Shown: piece after piece, positions 34,332 to 42,897 of the stretch
Numbering within the stretch: the first letter of the stretch is position 1
Layout: every line of letters starts with the position of its first letter
Source: Gibbsiella quercinecans
GTDB lineage: Bacteria; Pseudomonadota; Gammaproteobacteria; Enterobacterales; Enterobacteriaceae
DNA: 64,000 nucleotides
NCBI RefSeq assembly: GCF_002291425.1
Contig: NZ_CP014136.1
Location: 1,674,001-1,738,000, forward strand
Direction of reading: 5' to 3'
Translations under genes and position numbers: made by a program
The notes under the pieces: generated by a model
What the model was told of the DNA's origin: nothing
What the model saw: the letters and a program-made list of their open reading frames with translations, nothing else
The model's database searches: none

Positions 34332-35572
34332 CAGCAGCCCCCTGCGCTATAGGTGTTCCAGGCCGCCTGCAACGCCTCGCCCTGCTTGCTCACGAAGCCC
34401 AGGCGGTTCAATACCGCTTCCAGCGCCGCCAGCGTTTGCAGCACACAGTCTTTGCGCGCGTTGTAGCCCATGGTGCCGATGCGCCAGATTTTGCCCTGCA
34501 GCGGGCCGAACGAGGTGCCAATCTCGATGGCGAAATCGTTCAGCATCATCTGGCGCACCTGCTCGCCGTGTATGCCCTGCGGGATCACCACGCCGAGCAC
34601 GTTGTTCATCCGGTTGTCCAGATCGCCGAACACCGCCAGCCCCATGCCCTGAATGCCGGCCAGCATTGCGGCGCCATGCAGGCGATGGCGTTCAATGGTG
34701 TTGTCCAACCCTTCTTCCAGGATCACCCGGGCGCATTCGCGGGCAGCGAATAACATGCTGGTGGCTTCCGTATGGTGGTTAAGGCGCTCCGGCCCCCAGT
34801 AATCCATGATCATGCCCAGATCGAAGTAGTTGGAATAGATCATCTCTTCTTCGCCGTTGGCATGATCGGCGGTGCGGATCCCTTCTTCCACGCATTTGCG
34901 GCGGCAAACAATCTCTTCAAAGCGCGGGCTAAGGGTAATCGGGGAACTGCCGGACGGGCCGCCCAGGCACTTTTGCAACCCGGCCGATACGGCGTCCAGC
35001 CCCCAGGCGTCGGTTTCCAGCGGGTTGCCGGCGAACGAAGCGGTGGCGTCGGTATAAAACAGCACGCCGTGGCGGCGGCAAATCTCGCCGAGCTGGTTAA
35101 GCGGCTGCAGCATGGTGGTTGACGTATCGCCCTGCACCGTCAACAGCAGGCGCGGGCGCACCGTTTTAATCGCATCTTCAATCTGATCGGCGCTGAACAC
35201 TTCGCCCCACGGCGCTTCAATGGTGTGCACTTCAGCGCGGCAGCGGCGGGCGATTTCACACAGCAGGTGGCCAAAGCGGCCGAACACCGGCACCAGCACC
35301 TTATCGCCGGGGCGGATAGCGGAAACCAGCACCGCTTCAATGCCGGAACGGGACGTGCCGTCCACCAGCATGGTCCAGCGGTTTTCCGTGCGAAAAAGCG
35401 CCCGGTACAGTTCCATCACCTGGTTCATGTAACCGGTCATCGCCGGATCGTACTGGCCAATCAGCTGGCTCGACATGGCACGCAGCACGCGCGGATCGGC
35501 GTTGATTGGGCCAGGGCCCATCAGCAGGCGTTGCGGTGGGTTTATCTGATCGAATTTGCTGATATCTAACAT
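34331..35572 (-). CDS. hpxJ: (S)-Ureidoglycine--glyoxylate aminotransferase
   Basis: 413 residues, PLP class V. Seen: LLMGPGPINADPRVLRAMSSQLIGQYDP, DGTSRSGIEAVL, TDATASFAGNP and the PLP lysine in GLQKCLGGPSG. PucG/HpxJ enzymes transfer the amino group of ureidoglycine to glyoxylate, giving glycine and oxalurate, the substrate of the hpxWXYZ branch. The ATG at 35572 is used; earlier open codons are unlike the family. It follows the ABC ATPase gene by 46 bp. Confidence 0.93.
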   Translation of the reverse strand: MLDISKFDQINPPQRLLMGPGPINADPRVLRAMSSQLIGQYDPAMTGYMNQVMELYRALFRTENRWTMLVDGTSRSGIEAVLVSAIRPGDKVLVPVFGRFGHLLCEIARRCRAEVHTIEAPWGEVFSADQIEDAIKTVRPRLLLTVQGDTSTTMLQPLNQLGEICRRHGVLFYTDATASFAGNPLETDAWGLDAVSAGLQKCLGGPSGSSPITLSPRFEEIVCRRKCVEEGIRTADHANGEEEMIYSNYFDLGMIMDYWGPERLNHHTEATSMLFAARECARVILEEGLDNTIERHRLHGAAMLAGIQGMGLAVFGDLDNRMNNVLGVVIPQGIHGEQVRQMMLNDFAIEIGTSFGPLQGKIWRIGTMGYNARKDCVLQTLAALEAVLNRLGFVSKQGEALQAAWNTYSAGGC

Positions 35573-35618
35573 GTTATTTCCTTGCGAGCTTAATAAGTTA
35601 TTATCTTGTTGTCTTATT

Positions 35619-36362
35619 TCAGGCTTCCGACAGCCCACGAACGGAGGCGATGAACTGCTTCAGCTCCTGGGTTTGCGGATTGGCGAACACCTGGCGGCTT
35701 TCGCCCTGCTCCCACACTTTGCCCTGGTGCATAAACACCACCCGGTCGCCCACTTCGCGGGCAAAGTTCATTTCATGCGTTACCAAAATCAGCGTCATGC
35801 CTTCGGCGGCCAGTTGTTCGAGCACTTTCAGCACTTCGCCGACCAGTTCGGGATCAAGCGCCGAGGTAATTTCATCGCACAGCAGTACCTTGGGGTTCAT
35901 GGCCAGCGCCCGGGCGATCGCCACGCGCTGCTGCTGGCCGCCGGACAAATTGGCCGGCGCATAATCCATCCGCTCCCCCAGGCCCACTTTGTTCAGCATC
36001 TCTTCCGCCAGTTCACGGCACTCCGCCGGGCTTTTCTTTAACACCCGGCGCGGCGCCAGCATTACGTTTTCCAGCGCGGTCATGTGCGGGAACAGGTTGA
36101 AGTTCTGGAACACCATGCCGATGGAGCGGCTAATCTCGCGCGCCTGCGAATCACGATCGGTGATCGTCATGCCGCCCAGCTTGATACTGCCTTCCTGATA
36201 GCCTTCCAGGCCGTTGATGCAGCGCAGCAGGGTGCTTTTCCCCGAGCCGCTGCGGCCGATGATCGAGATCACTTCGCCCATGTCGATATCCAGATCCACG
36301 CCTTTCAGCACATGGTTCTGGCCGTAATATTTTTGAACCTGATTAATTGTGATGAGCGGCAT
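35619..36362 (-). CDS. Polar amino acid-type ABC transporter ATPase
   Basis: 247 residues. Walker A GRSGSGKST, LSGGQQQRVAIARAL, Walker B VLLCDEITSALDPE and the switch THEM, as in GlnQ/HisP. It energises the two permeases encoded just upstream and overlaps the first by 20 bases. In the hpx context the transporter (compare hpxFGHI of Klebsiella) probably brings in a purine breakdown product such as allantoate or ureidoglycine; substrate not proven. Confidence 0.93.
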   Translation of the reverse strand: MPLITINQVQKYYGQNHVLKGVDLDIDMGEVISIIGRSGSGKSTLLRCINGLEGYQEGSIKLGGMTITDRDSQAREISRSIGMVFQNFNLFPHMTALENVMLAPRRVLKKSPAECRELAEEMLNKVGLGERMDYAPANLSGGQQQRVAIARALAMNPKVLLCDEITSALDPELVGEVLKVLEQLAAEGMTLILVTHEMNFAREVGDRVVFMHQGKVWEQGESRQVFANPQTQELKQFIASVRGLSEA

Positions 36363-36999
36363 GGAATTTTTTCTCCAGGTAGTGGCTGTAGCGCGACAGC
36401 GGGTAACACATCAGGAAGTAGCCCAGCGCAACCAGGCCAAACACTTTAAACGGCTGGTAGGTCACGTTGTTCAGCATGGTTCCGGCCTTGGTCAGCTCAA
36501 TGAAGCCGATAATCGACGCCAGCGCGGTGCCCTTGATCACCTGCACCGAAAAACCGACCGTCGGGGCGATAGCGATGCGCACCGCCTGCGGCACAATCAC
36601 CCGCCACATCGTTTGGCCGAAGCTCAGCCCCAGGCAACGGCAGGCTTCCCACTGCCCCTTCGGCAAGGCGGCAATGCTGCCGGACCAGATGTCCACCAGA
36701 AATGCGCTGGTGAACAGCGTCAGCGCCAGCGCGGCGGCGGCCCATGGGCTGACGTCAATGCCGAACAGCGCCAACCCGAAAAACGCCAGGAACAGTTGCA
36801 TCAGCAGCGGCGTGCCCTGAAACAGCTCGGCATACATGCGCACAAAACCCAGCGCCCAACGGCGCTTGCTCAACCGCAGCAACAGCAAAGGGAGCGTGAC
36901 CAGCGTGCCGCCGAAGAATGCGGTCAGCGAAAGCAGCAACGTCCAGCGCGCTGCCAGCAGCAAATTGCGCACGATATCCCAGTCGGTGAATGTCATCAT
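36343..36999 (-). CDS. Amino acid-type ABC transporter permease
   Basis: 218 residues, His/Glu/Gln permease family with about five helices. Contains the motif ELFQGTPLLMQLFLAFFGL and the EAA loop GQWEACRCLGLSFGQTMWRVIVPQA. Start overlaps the stop of the other permease by one base. Forms a heterodimeric channel with it. Confidence 0.92.
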   Translation of the reverse strand: MMTFTDWDIVRNLLLAARWTLLLSLTAFFGGTLVTLPLLLLRLSKRRWALGFVRMYAELFQGTPLLMQLFLAFFGLALFGIDVSPWAAAALALTLFTSAFLVDIWSGSIAALPKGQWEACRCLGLSFGQTMWRVIVPQAVRIAIAPTVGFSVQVIKGTALASIIGFIELTKAGTMLNNVTYQPFKVFGLVALGYFLMCYPLSRYSHYLEKKFHAAHHN

Positions 37000-37664
37000 C
37001 AGGCCTGGCTCCCCAAAAAGCGTTTACCGGCGGCCAGCAGCAGCTGGCGCATCAGCACCGAAAGCAACAGATAAAACAGCGTCGTCACCAGATACACCTC
37101 AAAACTGAGGAAGGTGCGCGACTGAATCAGGTTGGCGGCAAAGGTCAGTTCTTCAAACGCCACCTGTGAAACCACCGAGGAACCGAGCATCACGATGATG
37201 CACTGGCTCACCAGCGCCGGATAAATACGCTGTAGCGCCGGCGGCAGCACCACGCGCAGGAATATCTGGCCGCGCGTCAGCCCCAGCACCCGGCCGGCTT
37301 CCCATTGGCCTTTCGGCGTAACCTGGATGCCGGCGCGGATGATCTCGGTGCTGTAGGCACCGAGATTAATCACCATCGCCAACAGCGCCGCCTGGCCGGC
37401 GGTCAGTTTCCAGCCCAGGCTCGGCAAACCGAACACGATAAAAAACAGTTGCACGACGAACGGCGTATTGCGCACCACCTCGACGTAAATACCCCAGATA
37501 CGGCTTAACAGGTTGGTTTTCCCGCTGCGGATTGCCGCACCGCAAATCCCCAGCGCCACTCCCATGATGGTGGCCATGGCCGTCAGCTCAATGGTGGTCA
37601 GCAAACCCGCCAACAGTTCGGGCATGAACGGCCACAGTGCGGGAAAATTCAGCTGATAGGTCAT
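36999..37664 (-). CDS. Amino acid-type ABC transporter permease
   Basis: 221 residues, same family: YVEVVRNTPFVVQLFFIVFGLP and EAA loop GQWEAGRVLGLTRGQIFLRVVLPPALQRI. It follows the binding-protein gene by 12 bp. Paired with the 218-residue permease. Confidence 0.92.
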   Translation of the reverse strand: MTYQLNFPALWPFMPELLAGLLTTIELTAMATIMGVALGICGAAIRSGKTNLLSRIWGIYVEVVRNTPFVVQLFFIVFGLPSLGWKLTAGQAALLAMVINLGAYSTEIIRAGIQVTPKGQWEAGRVLGLTRGQIFLRVVLPPALQRIYPALVSQCIIVMLGSSVVSQVAFEELTFAANLIQSRTFLSFEVYLVTTLFYLLLSVLMRQLLLAAGKRFLGSQA

Positions 37665-37676
37665 CAGGCTCTCCCG

Positions 37677-38468
37677 TTATGCGCCAAGATCGGCCGGCAA
37701 CGGCGCCTTCAGCCATTTTTCCGACAGGCCATTGAGCGTGTTGTCCTTCAGGGCCTGCTCAATCAGTTCATTCACTTTGGCTTGCAGCGCCGGTTCGCCC
37801 AAGCGCAGGCCGACATAGCACGGTGAATCCTTCAGCATGAACTTGGCAACCGGCGCCTTGGCCGGGTTCTGGCGCGCAATGGCGCTCACCACCAGGTTAC
37901 CGGTCGCCACATACTGCACCTGCCCGGACAAATAGGCCGACAGCGTGGTGTTGTTGTCTTCGTAGCGTTTGATCTGGGCGCCCTTCGGCGCGCTATCGCT
38001 CAGCACCATGTCTTCCACCGCACCGCGCGTCACCCCCACCGTTTTGCCGTCCAACCCGGCAACGTCATTCAGGGCATCGTCTTTCGGCCCGAAAACGCCC
38101 AGGAAGAACGGCGCATAGGCGCGGCTAAAGGCGATGGTCTTTTCACGCTCCGGGTTTTTGCCCAGGCTTGAGATCACCAGATCCACTTTATTGGTTTGCA
38201 GATAAGGCACCCGGTTGGCGCTGGTTACTGGCACCAGTTGCAACTTAAGTTTCATTTTATCGGCCAGGTAGTGCGCCATATCGATGTCATAACCCTGCGG
38301 CTGCAGATCCGTGCCCACCGAGCCAAACGGCGGGAAATCCTGCGGTACCGCCACACGCAAAACACCGCGTTGCTGGATATCCTGCAGTTGATCCGCCATC
38401 GCCGTGGCGGCCTGTGCCAACAGCACCACCGCCCCCAATGCTGCAACCAGTGTTTTTTTAATGCTCAT
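37677..38468 (-). CDS. Amino acid-type ABC transporter binding protein
   Basis: 263 residues, SBP_bac_3 family. The signal peptide MSIKKTLVAALGAVVLLAQAATAMA is followed by GVLRVAVPQDFPPFGSVGTDLQPQGYDIDMA, with VDLVISSLGKNPEREKTIAFS as the ligand-cleft signature. First gene of an eight-gene or longer minus-strand operon running to uraH. A near-perfect sigma54 promoter lies 56-71 bp before its ATG. Confidence 0.93.
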   Translation of the reverse strand: MSIKKTLVAALGAVVLLAQAATAMADQLQDIQQRGVLRVAVPQDFPPFGSVGTDLQPQGYDIDMAHYLADKMKLKLQLVPVTSANRVPYLQTNKVDLVISSLGKNPEREKTIAFSRAYAPFFLGVFGPKDDALNDVAGLDGKTVGVTRGAVEDMVLSDSAPKGAQIKRYEDNNTTLSAYLSGQVQYVATGNLVVSAIARQNPAKAPVAKFMLKDSPCYVGLRLGEPALQAKVNELIEQALKDNTLNGLSEKWLKAPLPADLGA

Positions 38469-38523
38469 AAATGTATCCCCAATGGTGAGATGATGAAACA
38501 AAAGATTCTTTGATTCATTTCAC

Positions 38524-38539
38524 TGCAACTAATGTGCCA
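38524..38539 (-). promoter_or_regulatory. Sigma54 promoter of the ABC-hpxJK-uraDH operon
   Basis: On the minus strand TGGCACATTAGTTGCA matches the RpoN consensus TGGCACGN4TTGCW at all key bases. The predicted start is about 12 bases downstream, leaving a leader of some 45 bases before the binding-protein ATG. Confidence 0.85.
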
Positions 38540-38565
38540 AAGCAGGCGGGAGTTAATAATCTGCT

Positions 38566-38583
38566 TTAACCCCGAGGGGTTAA
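38566..38583. promoter_or_regulatory. Perfect palindrome upstream of sigma54 promoter
   Basis: TTAACCCC-GA-GGGGTTAA (8-bp arms) lies between the NtrC sites and the promoter. It could be an operator for the adjacent RpiR regulator or part of the terminator of its gene; a second G/C hairpin (CCCGCC/GGCGGG) lies near 38606-38624. Confidence 0.45.
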
Positions 38584-38647
38584 CGTTTTACGCGGGAATG
38601 TTCCCCGCCGGGGCGCGGCGGGAAGAAGGGAAAAAAGCGGAAAGTAA

Positions 38648-38683
38648 AGCACCAATACAGTGCAAAAGCACCAATACAGCGCT
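38648..38683 (-). promoter_or_regulatory. Tandem NtrC binding sites
   Basis: Two 17-mers on the minus strand, TGCACTGTATTGGTGCT (38648-38664) and AGCGCTGTATTGGTGCT (38667-38683), fit the NtrC consensus TGCACYAN3TGGTGCA; the first is better. They are 19 bp apart and about 140-165 bp upstream of the predicted start, a typical enhancer position. They begin four bases after the RpiR stop codon. Confidence 0.75.
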
Positions 38684-38686
38684 TCG

Positions 38687-39526
38687 CTAGCGGTGCTCCA
38701 GTTCGTCCAGATCGCTGTACAAATCCGCAATCTGGTAAATACGCTGCCTGCCGAGCACCAGCGACTCATGCAGCAAGGCATTGCTGAGCAGGTTTGCCAG
38801 GCTCATGGCGCAAGAGTAGCTGTCAAAAGCGGAGACGCTGTCCAACGGCGCCGGCAAGTGCCATGTCGCCAGCGGTATCAACGCCTGCGCCTGCGGCTCG
38901 CAGATCAACAGCGTCGGCACCTGCTGAATCTGCAACTGCGTGAGCAATGCCCGCAGCAGCCGCGGCCGGCGGCGGAACGCCACCAGAACCACCATGTCGC
39001 GCCCGGAAAGATCCACCAGCTCTTCCGCCAGCGTCTGGCCCGGCTGCGGCACCAGCAGTACGTTTTCACGCACCTGCAGCAGTTGCTGGCGCAGGTGCAT
39101 CGCCACCGGATAGCTATTGCGAAAGCCCATCAGCACAACCCGCCCGGCCTGCGCCAGTTTGCCGATCACCGCCGTAAACTGCTGGGCATCGATCTGGTTC
39201 ACCCAGTGGGTCAGATTCGCCATTTCCTGCTTGTAATGGCGCGCCAATAGCGTATTGCCCTGCACCGCATCGCGGTTGTCGGTCAGCGGCATACCGCTTT
39301 GGCGCAGCGTGCGCAGTTCGTCGCGCATAGCGCGGTAGCTGGGGTAACCCAGCCGTTTAAACAGCCGGCTGACGGTGGCCTTGGAAACCCCGCTCAACCG
39401 CGCCAGCTCCGCACTGTTGTAGCTGATCAGATCGTCAAAGTGATCGAAGATAAAATCCGCCACCCGTTGTTCCTGCGGCGTCAGTTGCGGATACTCACTA
39501 CGCAGGCGTTCATCAATCTGCTTCAT
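38687..39526 (-). CDS. RpiR-family transcriptional regulator
   Basis: 279 residues. The N-terminal HTH_6 domain (LTPQEQRVADFIFDHFDDLISYNSAELARLSGVSKATVSRLFKRLG) is followed by a SIS sugar/ligand-binding domain (VVLMGFRNSYPVAMHLRQQLL; AFRRRPRLLRALL). Start at 39526 with GGAG upstream; 48 earlier bases are open but not family-like. Divergent from hpxW and upstream of the ABC operon. In Klebsiella a regulator of this family accompanies hpxWXYZ. The ligand is probably a purine breakdown intermediate. Confidence 0.9.
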   Translation of the reverse strand: MKQIDERLRSEYPQLTPQEQRVADFIFDHFDDLISYNSAELARLSGVSKATVSRLFKRLGYPSYRAMRDELRTLRQSGMPLTDNRDAVQGNTLLARHYKQEMANLTHWVNQIDAQQFTAVIGKLAQAGRVVLMGFRNSYPVAMHLRQQLLQVRENVLLVPQPGQTLAEELVDLSGRDMVVLVAFRRRPRLLRALLTQLQIQQVPTLLICEPQAQALIPLATWHLPAPLDSVSAFDSYSCAMSLANLLSNALLHESLVLGRQRIYQIADLYSDLDELEHR

Positions 39527-39599
39527 TGCTACTCCTGCTGTAACATTTGTTTCAGCGGAACATAGCACAGCCAAATAAGATTCCGCCAGCCTGCAAATC

Positions 39600-39615
39600 T
39601 GGAACGTCTCTTGCT
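39600..39615 (+). promoter_or_regulatory. Sigma54 promoter of hpxWXYZ
   Basis: TGGAACGTCTCTTGCT differs from the RpoN consensus TGGCACGN4TTGCW only at the fourth base. The ATG of hpxW is 41 bases downstream. No clear NtrC site is seen in the 74 bp back to the RpiR start; AACATTTGTT at 39542 is a small imperfect palindrome. Confidence 0.7.
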
Positions 39616-39655
39616 TAACTTATTGATTGATGCAGACCATAATAAAGGCTTACTC

Positions 39656-41242
39656 ATGATTAACAGTAATACCGCACCATTAGGCATGGCGGTCACCCCT
39701 CACCACCTGGCCAGCGAAAGCGCACTGGCCGTGCTGCGCGAAGGCGGCAACGCGATTGAAGCCATGGTGGCGGCAGCCGCGACCATTGCGGTGGTCTACC
39801 CGCACATGAATAGCCTGGGCGGTGACGGCTTTTGGCTGATCGTACCGCCGCAGGGCGATCCGGTGGCTATCGATGCCAGCGGCGCGGCCGGCTCCCTGGC
39901 TACGCTGGATTTCTACGCCGGCGAAAGCCGCATCCCCCACCGCGGGCCGAAGGCGGCGCTGACCGTTGCCGGCACCGTCGGCGGCTGGCAGGAAGCCCTG
40001 GCATTCTCGGCGGAGCTGGGTGGGGAACAGCTGCCCCTGCCGCGCCTGTTGGCCGATGCCATTCGCTATGCGGCGGACGGTATTCCGGTCACCGCCTCGC
40101 AGGAGGCGGCCACCCGCAGCAAATACCACGAGCTGGCGAACCTGGACGAATTTGCCCGCACCTACCTGCCTAAAGGCGAGATCCCGCACTGCGGGCAGCG
40201 TTTCTGCCAGCCGCTGCTGGCGGAAACCCTGATTGCACTTTCCGAAGAGGGGCTGGATAGCTTCTACCGCGGCCGGCTGGCCGAATGCATGGCGGCGGAT
40301 ATGGCGAAGCTCGGGATGCCGCTCACCGCGCAGGATCTGGCAGACTATCGCCCGCGCCGGCGCACGCCGCTGCGCTTGCAGCACCAGAAAGGCGAAGTGT
40401 TTAATCTCACGCCGCCTACCCAGGGGCTGGTGTCGCTGGCGATCCTCGGCCTAGCCGACCGCCTGGCGCTGGAAGGCAAGGACGACGGCGCCACGATCCA
40501 CGGGATAGTAGAAGCCACCAAACTGGCCTTTGGCCTGCGCGATCGCTACATCACCGATCCGCGCGAGATGACCCAAGATCCGCAGGCGCTGCTCGAACCG
40601 GGCTATCTGGATGAACTGGCAAAACAGATCGACGGCGAGCACGCCGCCGCCTGGGGCCAGGGCAAAGGGCCAGGCGATACCGTATGGATGGGCGTGATGG
40701 ACAGCAGCGGGTTGGCGGTGTCGTTCATCCAGAGCATCTATCACGAATTCGGCAGCGGCGTTGTGCTGCCCAACAGCGGAGTGCTGTGGCAAAACCGCGG
40801 CGCGTCGTTCAGCCTGGATGCCAACCACCTGCTGGCGTTGGCGCCCGGCAAGCAGCCTTTCCACACGCTCAACCCGGCCGCCGCACGCCTGTATGACGGC
40901 CGCACCCTGGTTTACGGCTCCATGGGCGGCGACGGCCAACCGCAAACCCAGGCGGCGGTGTTTATCCGCCATGTGGTTCAGGGGCTACCCTTACAACAGG
41001 CCATCAGCAACCCACGCTGGCTGCTTGGCCGAACCTGGGGCGAAAGCTCCGACTCGCTGAAGCTGGAGCGCCGCTTTAGCGCCGAAACCATCGACTACCT
41101 GCGCCAACGCGGCCATGAAGTCGAACTGCTGCCGGACTTCAGCGAGGCCGTCGGCCATGCCGGCGCCATTGTGCGCCACACGAATGGCATGCTGGAAGGC
41201 GCGTTCGATCCGCGCAGCAACGGCAGCGCCGCCGGCTTCTAG
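39656..41242 (+). CDS. hpxW: Oxamate amidohydrolase (gamma-glutamyltransferase family)
   Basis: 528 residues, Ntn-hydrolase made as one chain and cut before a Thr; GPGDTVWMGVMDSSGLAVSF contains the expected site. The N-terminal AVTPHHLASESALAVLREGGNAIEAMVAAAATIAVVYPHMNSLGGDGFW is typical, as is the late GSMGGDGQPQTQ. HpxW hydrolyses oxamate to oxalate and ammonia at the end of the oxalurate branch. Start at 39656 with AAAGG at good distance. Confidence 0.92.
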   Translation: MINSNTAPLGMAVTPHHLASESALAVLREGGNAIEAMVAAAATIAVVYPHMNSLGGDGFWLIVPPQGDPVAIDASGAAGSLATLDFYAGESRIPHRGPKAALTVAGTVGGWQEALAFSAELGGEQLPLPRLLADAIRYAADGIPVTASQEAATRSKYHELANLDEFARTYLPKGEIPHCGQRFCQPLLAETLIALSEEGLDSFYRGRLAECMAADMAKLGMPLTAQDLADYRPRRRTPLRLQHQKGEVFNLTPPTQGLVSLAILGLADRLALEGKDDGATIHGIVEATKLAFGLRDRYITDPREMTQDPQALLEPGYLDELAKQIDGEHAAAWGQGKGPGDTVWMGVMDSSGLAVSFIQSIYHEFGSGVVLPNSGVLWQNRGASFSLDANHLLALAPGKQPFHTLNPAAARLYDGRTLVYGSMGGDGQPQTQAAVFIRHVVQGLPLQQAISNPRWLLGRTWGESSDSLKLERRFSAETIDYLRQRGHEVELLPDFSEAVGHAGAIVRHTNGMLEGAFDPRSNGSAAGF

Positions 41243-41248
41243 CCGCTG

Positions 41249-41270
41249 CGCCCCTCAAGCCGGAGGGGCG
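41249..41270 (+). other. Hairpin between hpxW and hpxX
   Basis: 8-bp perfect stem CGCCCCTC/GAGGGGCG with 6-base loop, 4 bases after the hpxW stop. No T tract follows; likely processing or partial attenuation that sets hpxXYZ levels. Confidence 0.5.
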
Positions 41271-41305
41271 TAGGCTTGTTTCACACATTTATCGGGGAAA
41301 ACACC

Positions 41306-41497
41306 ATGAACAACATACCGGCTGCCGACTGGGCCGCCTACATCCGCCAGATGGAAACCATCCTGGCGCTGGAGCTGGACGATGCGCGCCGCGCAGAGTT
41401 ACTGGTGCAATTCAACCGCATTGCGGCCATGGCCGAACCGCTGATGGCCTTCCCGCTGGATCAACGTTTGGAAATCGCAGGAGTGTATCGCGCATGA
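41306..41497 (+). CDS. hpxX: HpxX, small AtzG-like subunit (DUF4089)
   Basis: 63 residues: a helical, acidic protein (WAAYIRQMETILALELDDARRAELLVQFNRIAAMAEPLMAFPLDQRLEIAGVYR). It belongs to the AtzG/GatC-like small subunits that wrap around an amidase partner. The end overlaps the hpxY start (ATGA), so the two subunits are made together. GGGGAAAACACC precedes the ATG. Without it the amidase encoded next would probably be unstable or inactive, by analogy with AtzE-AtzG. Confidence 0.88.
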   Translation: MNNIPAADWAAYIRQMETILALELDDARRAELLVQFNRIAAMAEPLMAFPLDQRLEIAGVYRA

Positions 41498-42894
41498 ACC
41501 CACTCAGTGAGCTGTCGATCGCCGAGATCCGCAGTGCGCTCAAGCAAGGCGCCATTTCTGCCCGTGAGATCGCCCAGCAGACACTAGACCAGATCGATGC
41601 GCAAAACCCGGCGCTTAATGCCTACACGCACATTACCCGCGAGCGAATGCTAAGCGAAGCCGATCATCTGGATCACAGCCGTGCCAACGGCCAACCGCTG
41701 CCGGCATTGGCCGCGATCCCCTACGCGGTGAAAAACCTGTTCGACGTCACCGGCGAAACCACCCTGGCCGGCGCCAGCCTGTTTAGCGATCGCCCGGCGG
41801 CCAAGCGCGACGCTTGGGTGGTTGCCCGCCTGGCCGCGCAAGGCGCCATGCTCTCCGGCATGCTGAATATGGATGCCTATGCCTATGGTTTCACCACGGA
41901 AAACAGCCATTACGGCGCCACCCACAACCCGCACGACACCACGCGCGTCGCCGGCGGTTCCTCCGGCGGTTCAGCCGCGGCGGTGGCGGCCGGGTTGGTT
42001 AACTTCGCGCTCGGCAGCGACACCAACGGCTCCATCCGCGTGCCCTCTTCGCTGTGCGGCATCTTCGGGCTCAAACCCACCTTTGGCCGCCTGTCGCGCA
42101 GCGGCAGCCAGCCGTTTGTCGCCAGCCTCGATCATGTCGGCCCGATGGCCCGCCGGGTGCGCGATCTGGCGGCTGTCTATGACGTGATGCAAGGCACCGA
42201 TATCGAAGATCGCTTCCAGGCGGACAAACCCATCACCCAAACCGAATCACTGCTGCCACGCGGCCAGCAGGGGCTGCGCTGTGCGGTGTTGGGCGGCTAT
42301 TTCCAGCAGTGGTGCGATGATGATGCCAAAGCGGCCGTGCGCCAAGTGGCGCAGGCGCTGGAAGCTTCAGAAGAAGTCGAACTGCCGCTGGCCGAGCTGG
42401 CGCGTTCGGCGGCGTTTATCCTTAGTGCGTCGGAGGGCGGTAATCATTATTTGCCGCTGCTGCGCAGCGAACCGGCGCGCTTTGAGCCCAACTCGCGCGA
42501 GCGCCTGCTGGCCGGAGCGATGCTGCCAGGGGCCTGGTATGTGCAGGCGCAGCGTTTCCGTAATCATTTCCAGCAGCAGACGCTGCCGCTGTTCACGCAA
42601 TGGGATATCCTGATCGCGCCCGCAACACCGTGCTGCGCCACGACGATCGGCCAGGAGAGCATGCGCATCAATCATACCGATTTACCCACCCGCGCCAGCA
42701 TGGGCATGCTGACCCAGCCGATTTCATTCCTCGGCCTGCCGGTGGTGACGGTGCCGCTGAAAACGGCCGGCGGCCTGCCGATCGGCCTGCAGTTGATCGC
42801 CCCGCCGTGGCGCGAAGATTTGGCGTTGCGAGCGGCCCATGCGCTGGAACAGCGCGGCGTAGCCCAATGTGTTTTACCGGGGAAACAGGACTGA
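41494..42894 (+). CDS. hpxY: HpxY, AtzE-type amidase
   Basis: 466 residues, amidase-signature family. Catalytic Lys in IPYAVKNLFDVTG, the Gly/Ser loop VAGGSSGGSAAAVAAG, and the cis-Ser and nucleophile Ser in GSDTNGSIRVPSSLCGIFGLKPTFGR. Thought to act on oxalurate or a related ureido acid in the last steps of purine use; the exact reaction of HpxXYZ is less certain than that of HpxW. Four bases separate it from hpxZ. Confidence 0.92.
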   Translation: MNPLSELSIAEIRSALKQGAISAREIAQQTLDQIDAQNPALNAYTHITRERMLSEADHLDHSRANGQPLPALAAIPYAVKNLFDVTGETTLAGASLFSDRPAAKRDAWVVARLAAQGAMLSGMLNMDAYAYGFTTENSHYGATHNPHDTTRVAGGSSGGSAAAVAAGLVNFALGSDTNGSIRVPSSLCGIFGLKPTFGRLSRSGSQPFVASLDHVGPMARRVRDLAAVYDVMQGTDIEDRFQADKPITQTESLLPRGQQGLRCAVLGGYFQQWCDDDAKAAVRQVAQALEASEEVELPLAELARSAAFILSASEGGNHYLPLLRSEPARFEPNSRERLLAGAMLPGAWYVQAQRFRNHFQQQTLPLFTQWDILIAPATPCCATTIGQESMRINHTDLPTRASMGMLTQPISFLGLPVVTVPLKTAGGLPIGLQLIAPPWREDLALRAAHALEQRGVAQCVLPGKQD

Positions 42895-42897
42895 ATA

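Noticed and set aside
33360-34352. 330-codon plus-strand frame opposite hpxK
   Set aside because: Antisense shadow of a complete, motif-bearing M20 gene that is coupled on both sides to neighbours.
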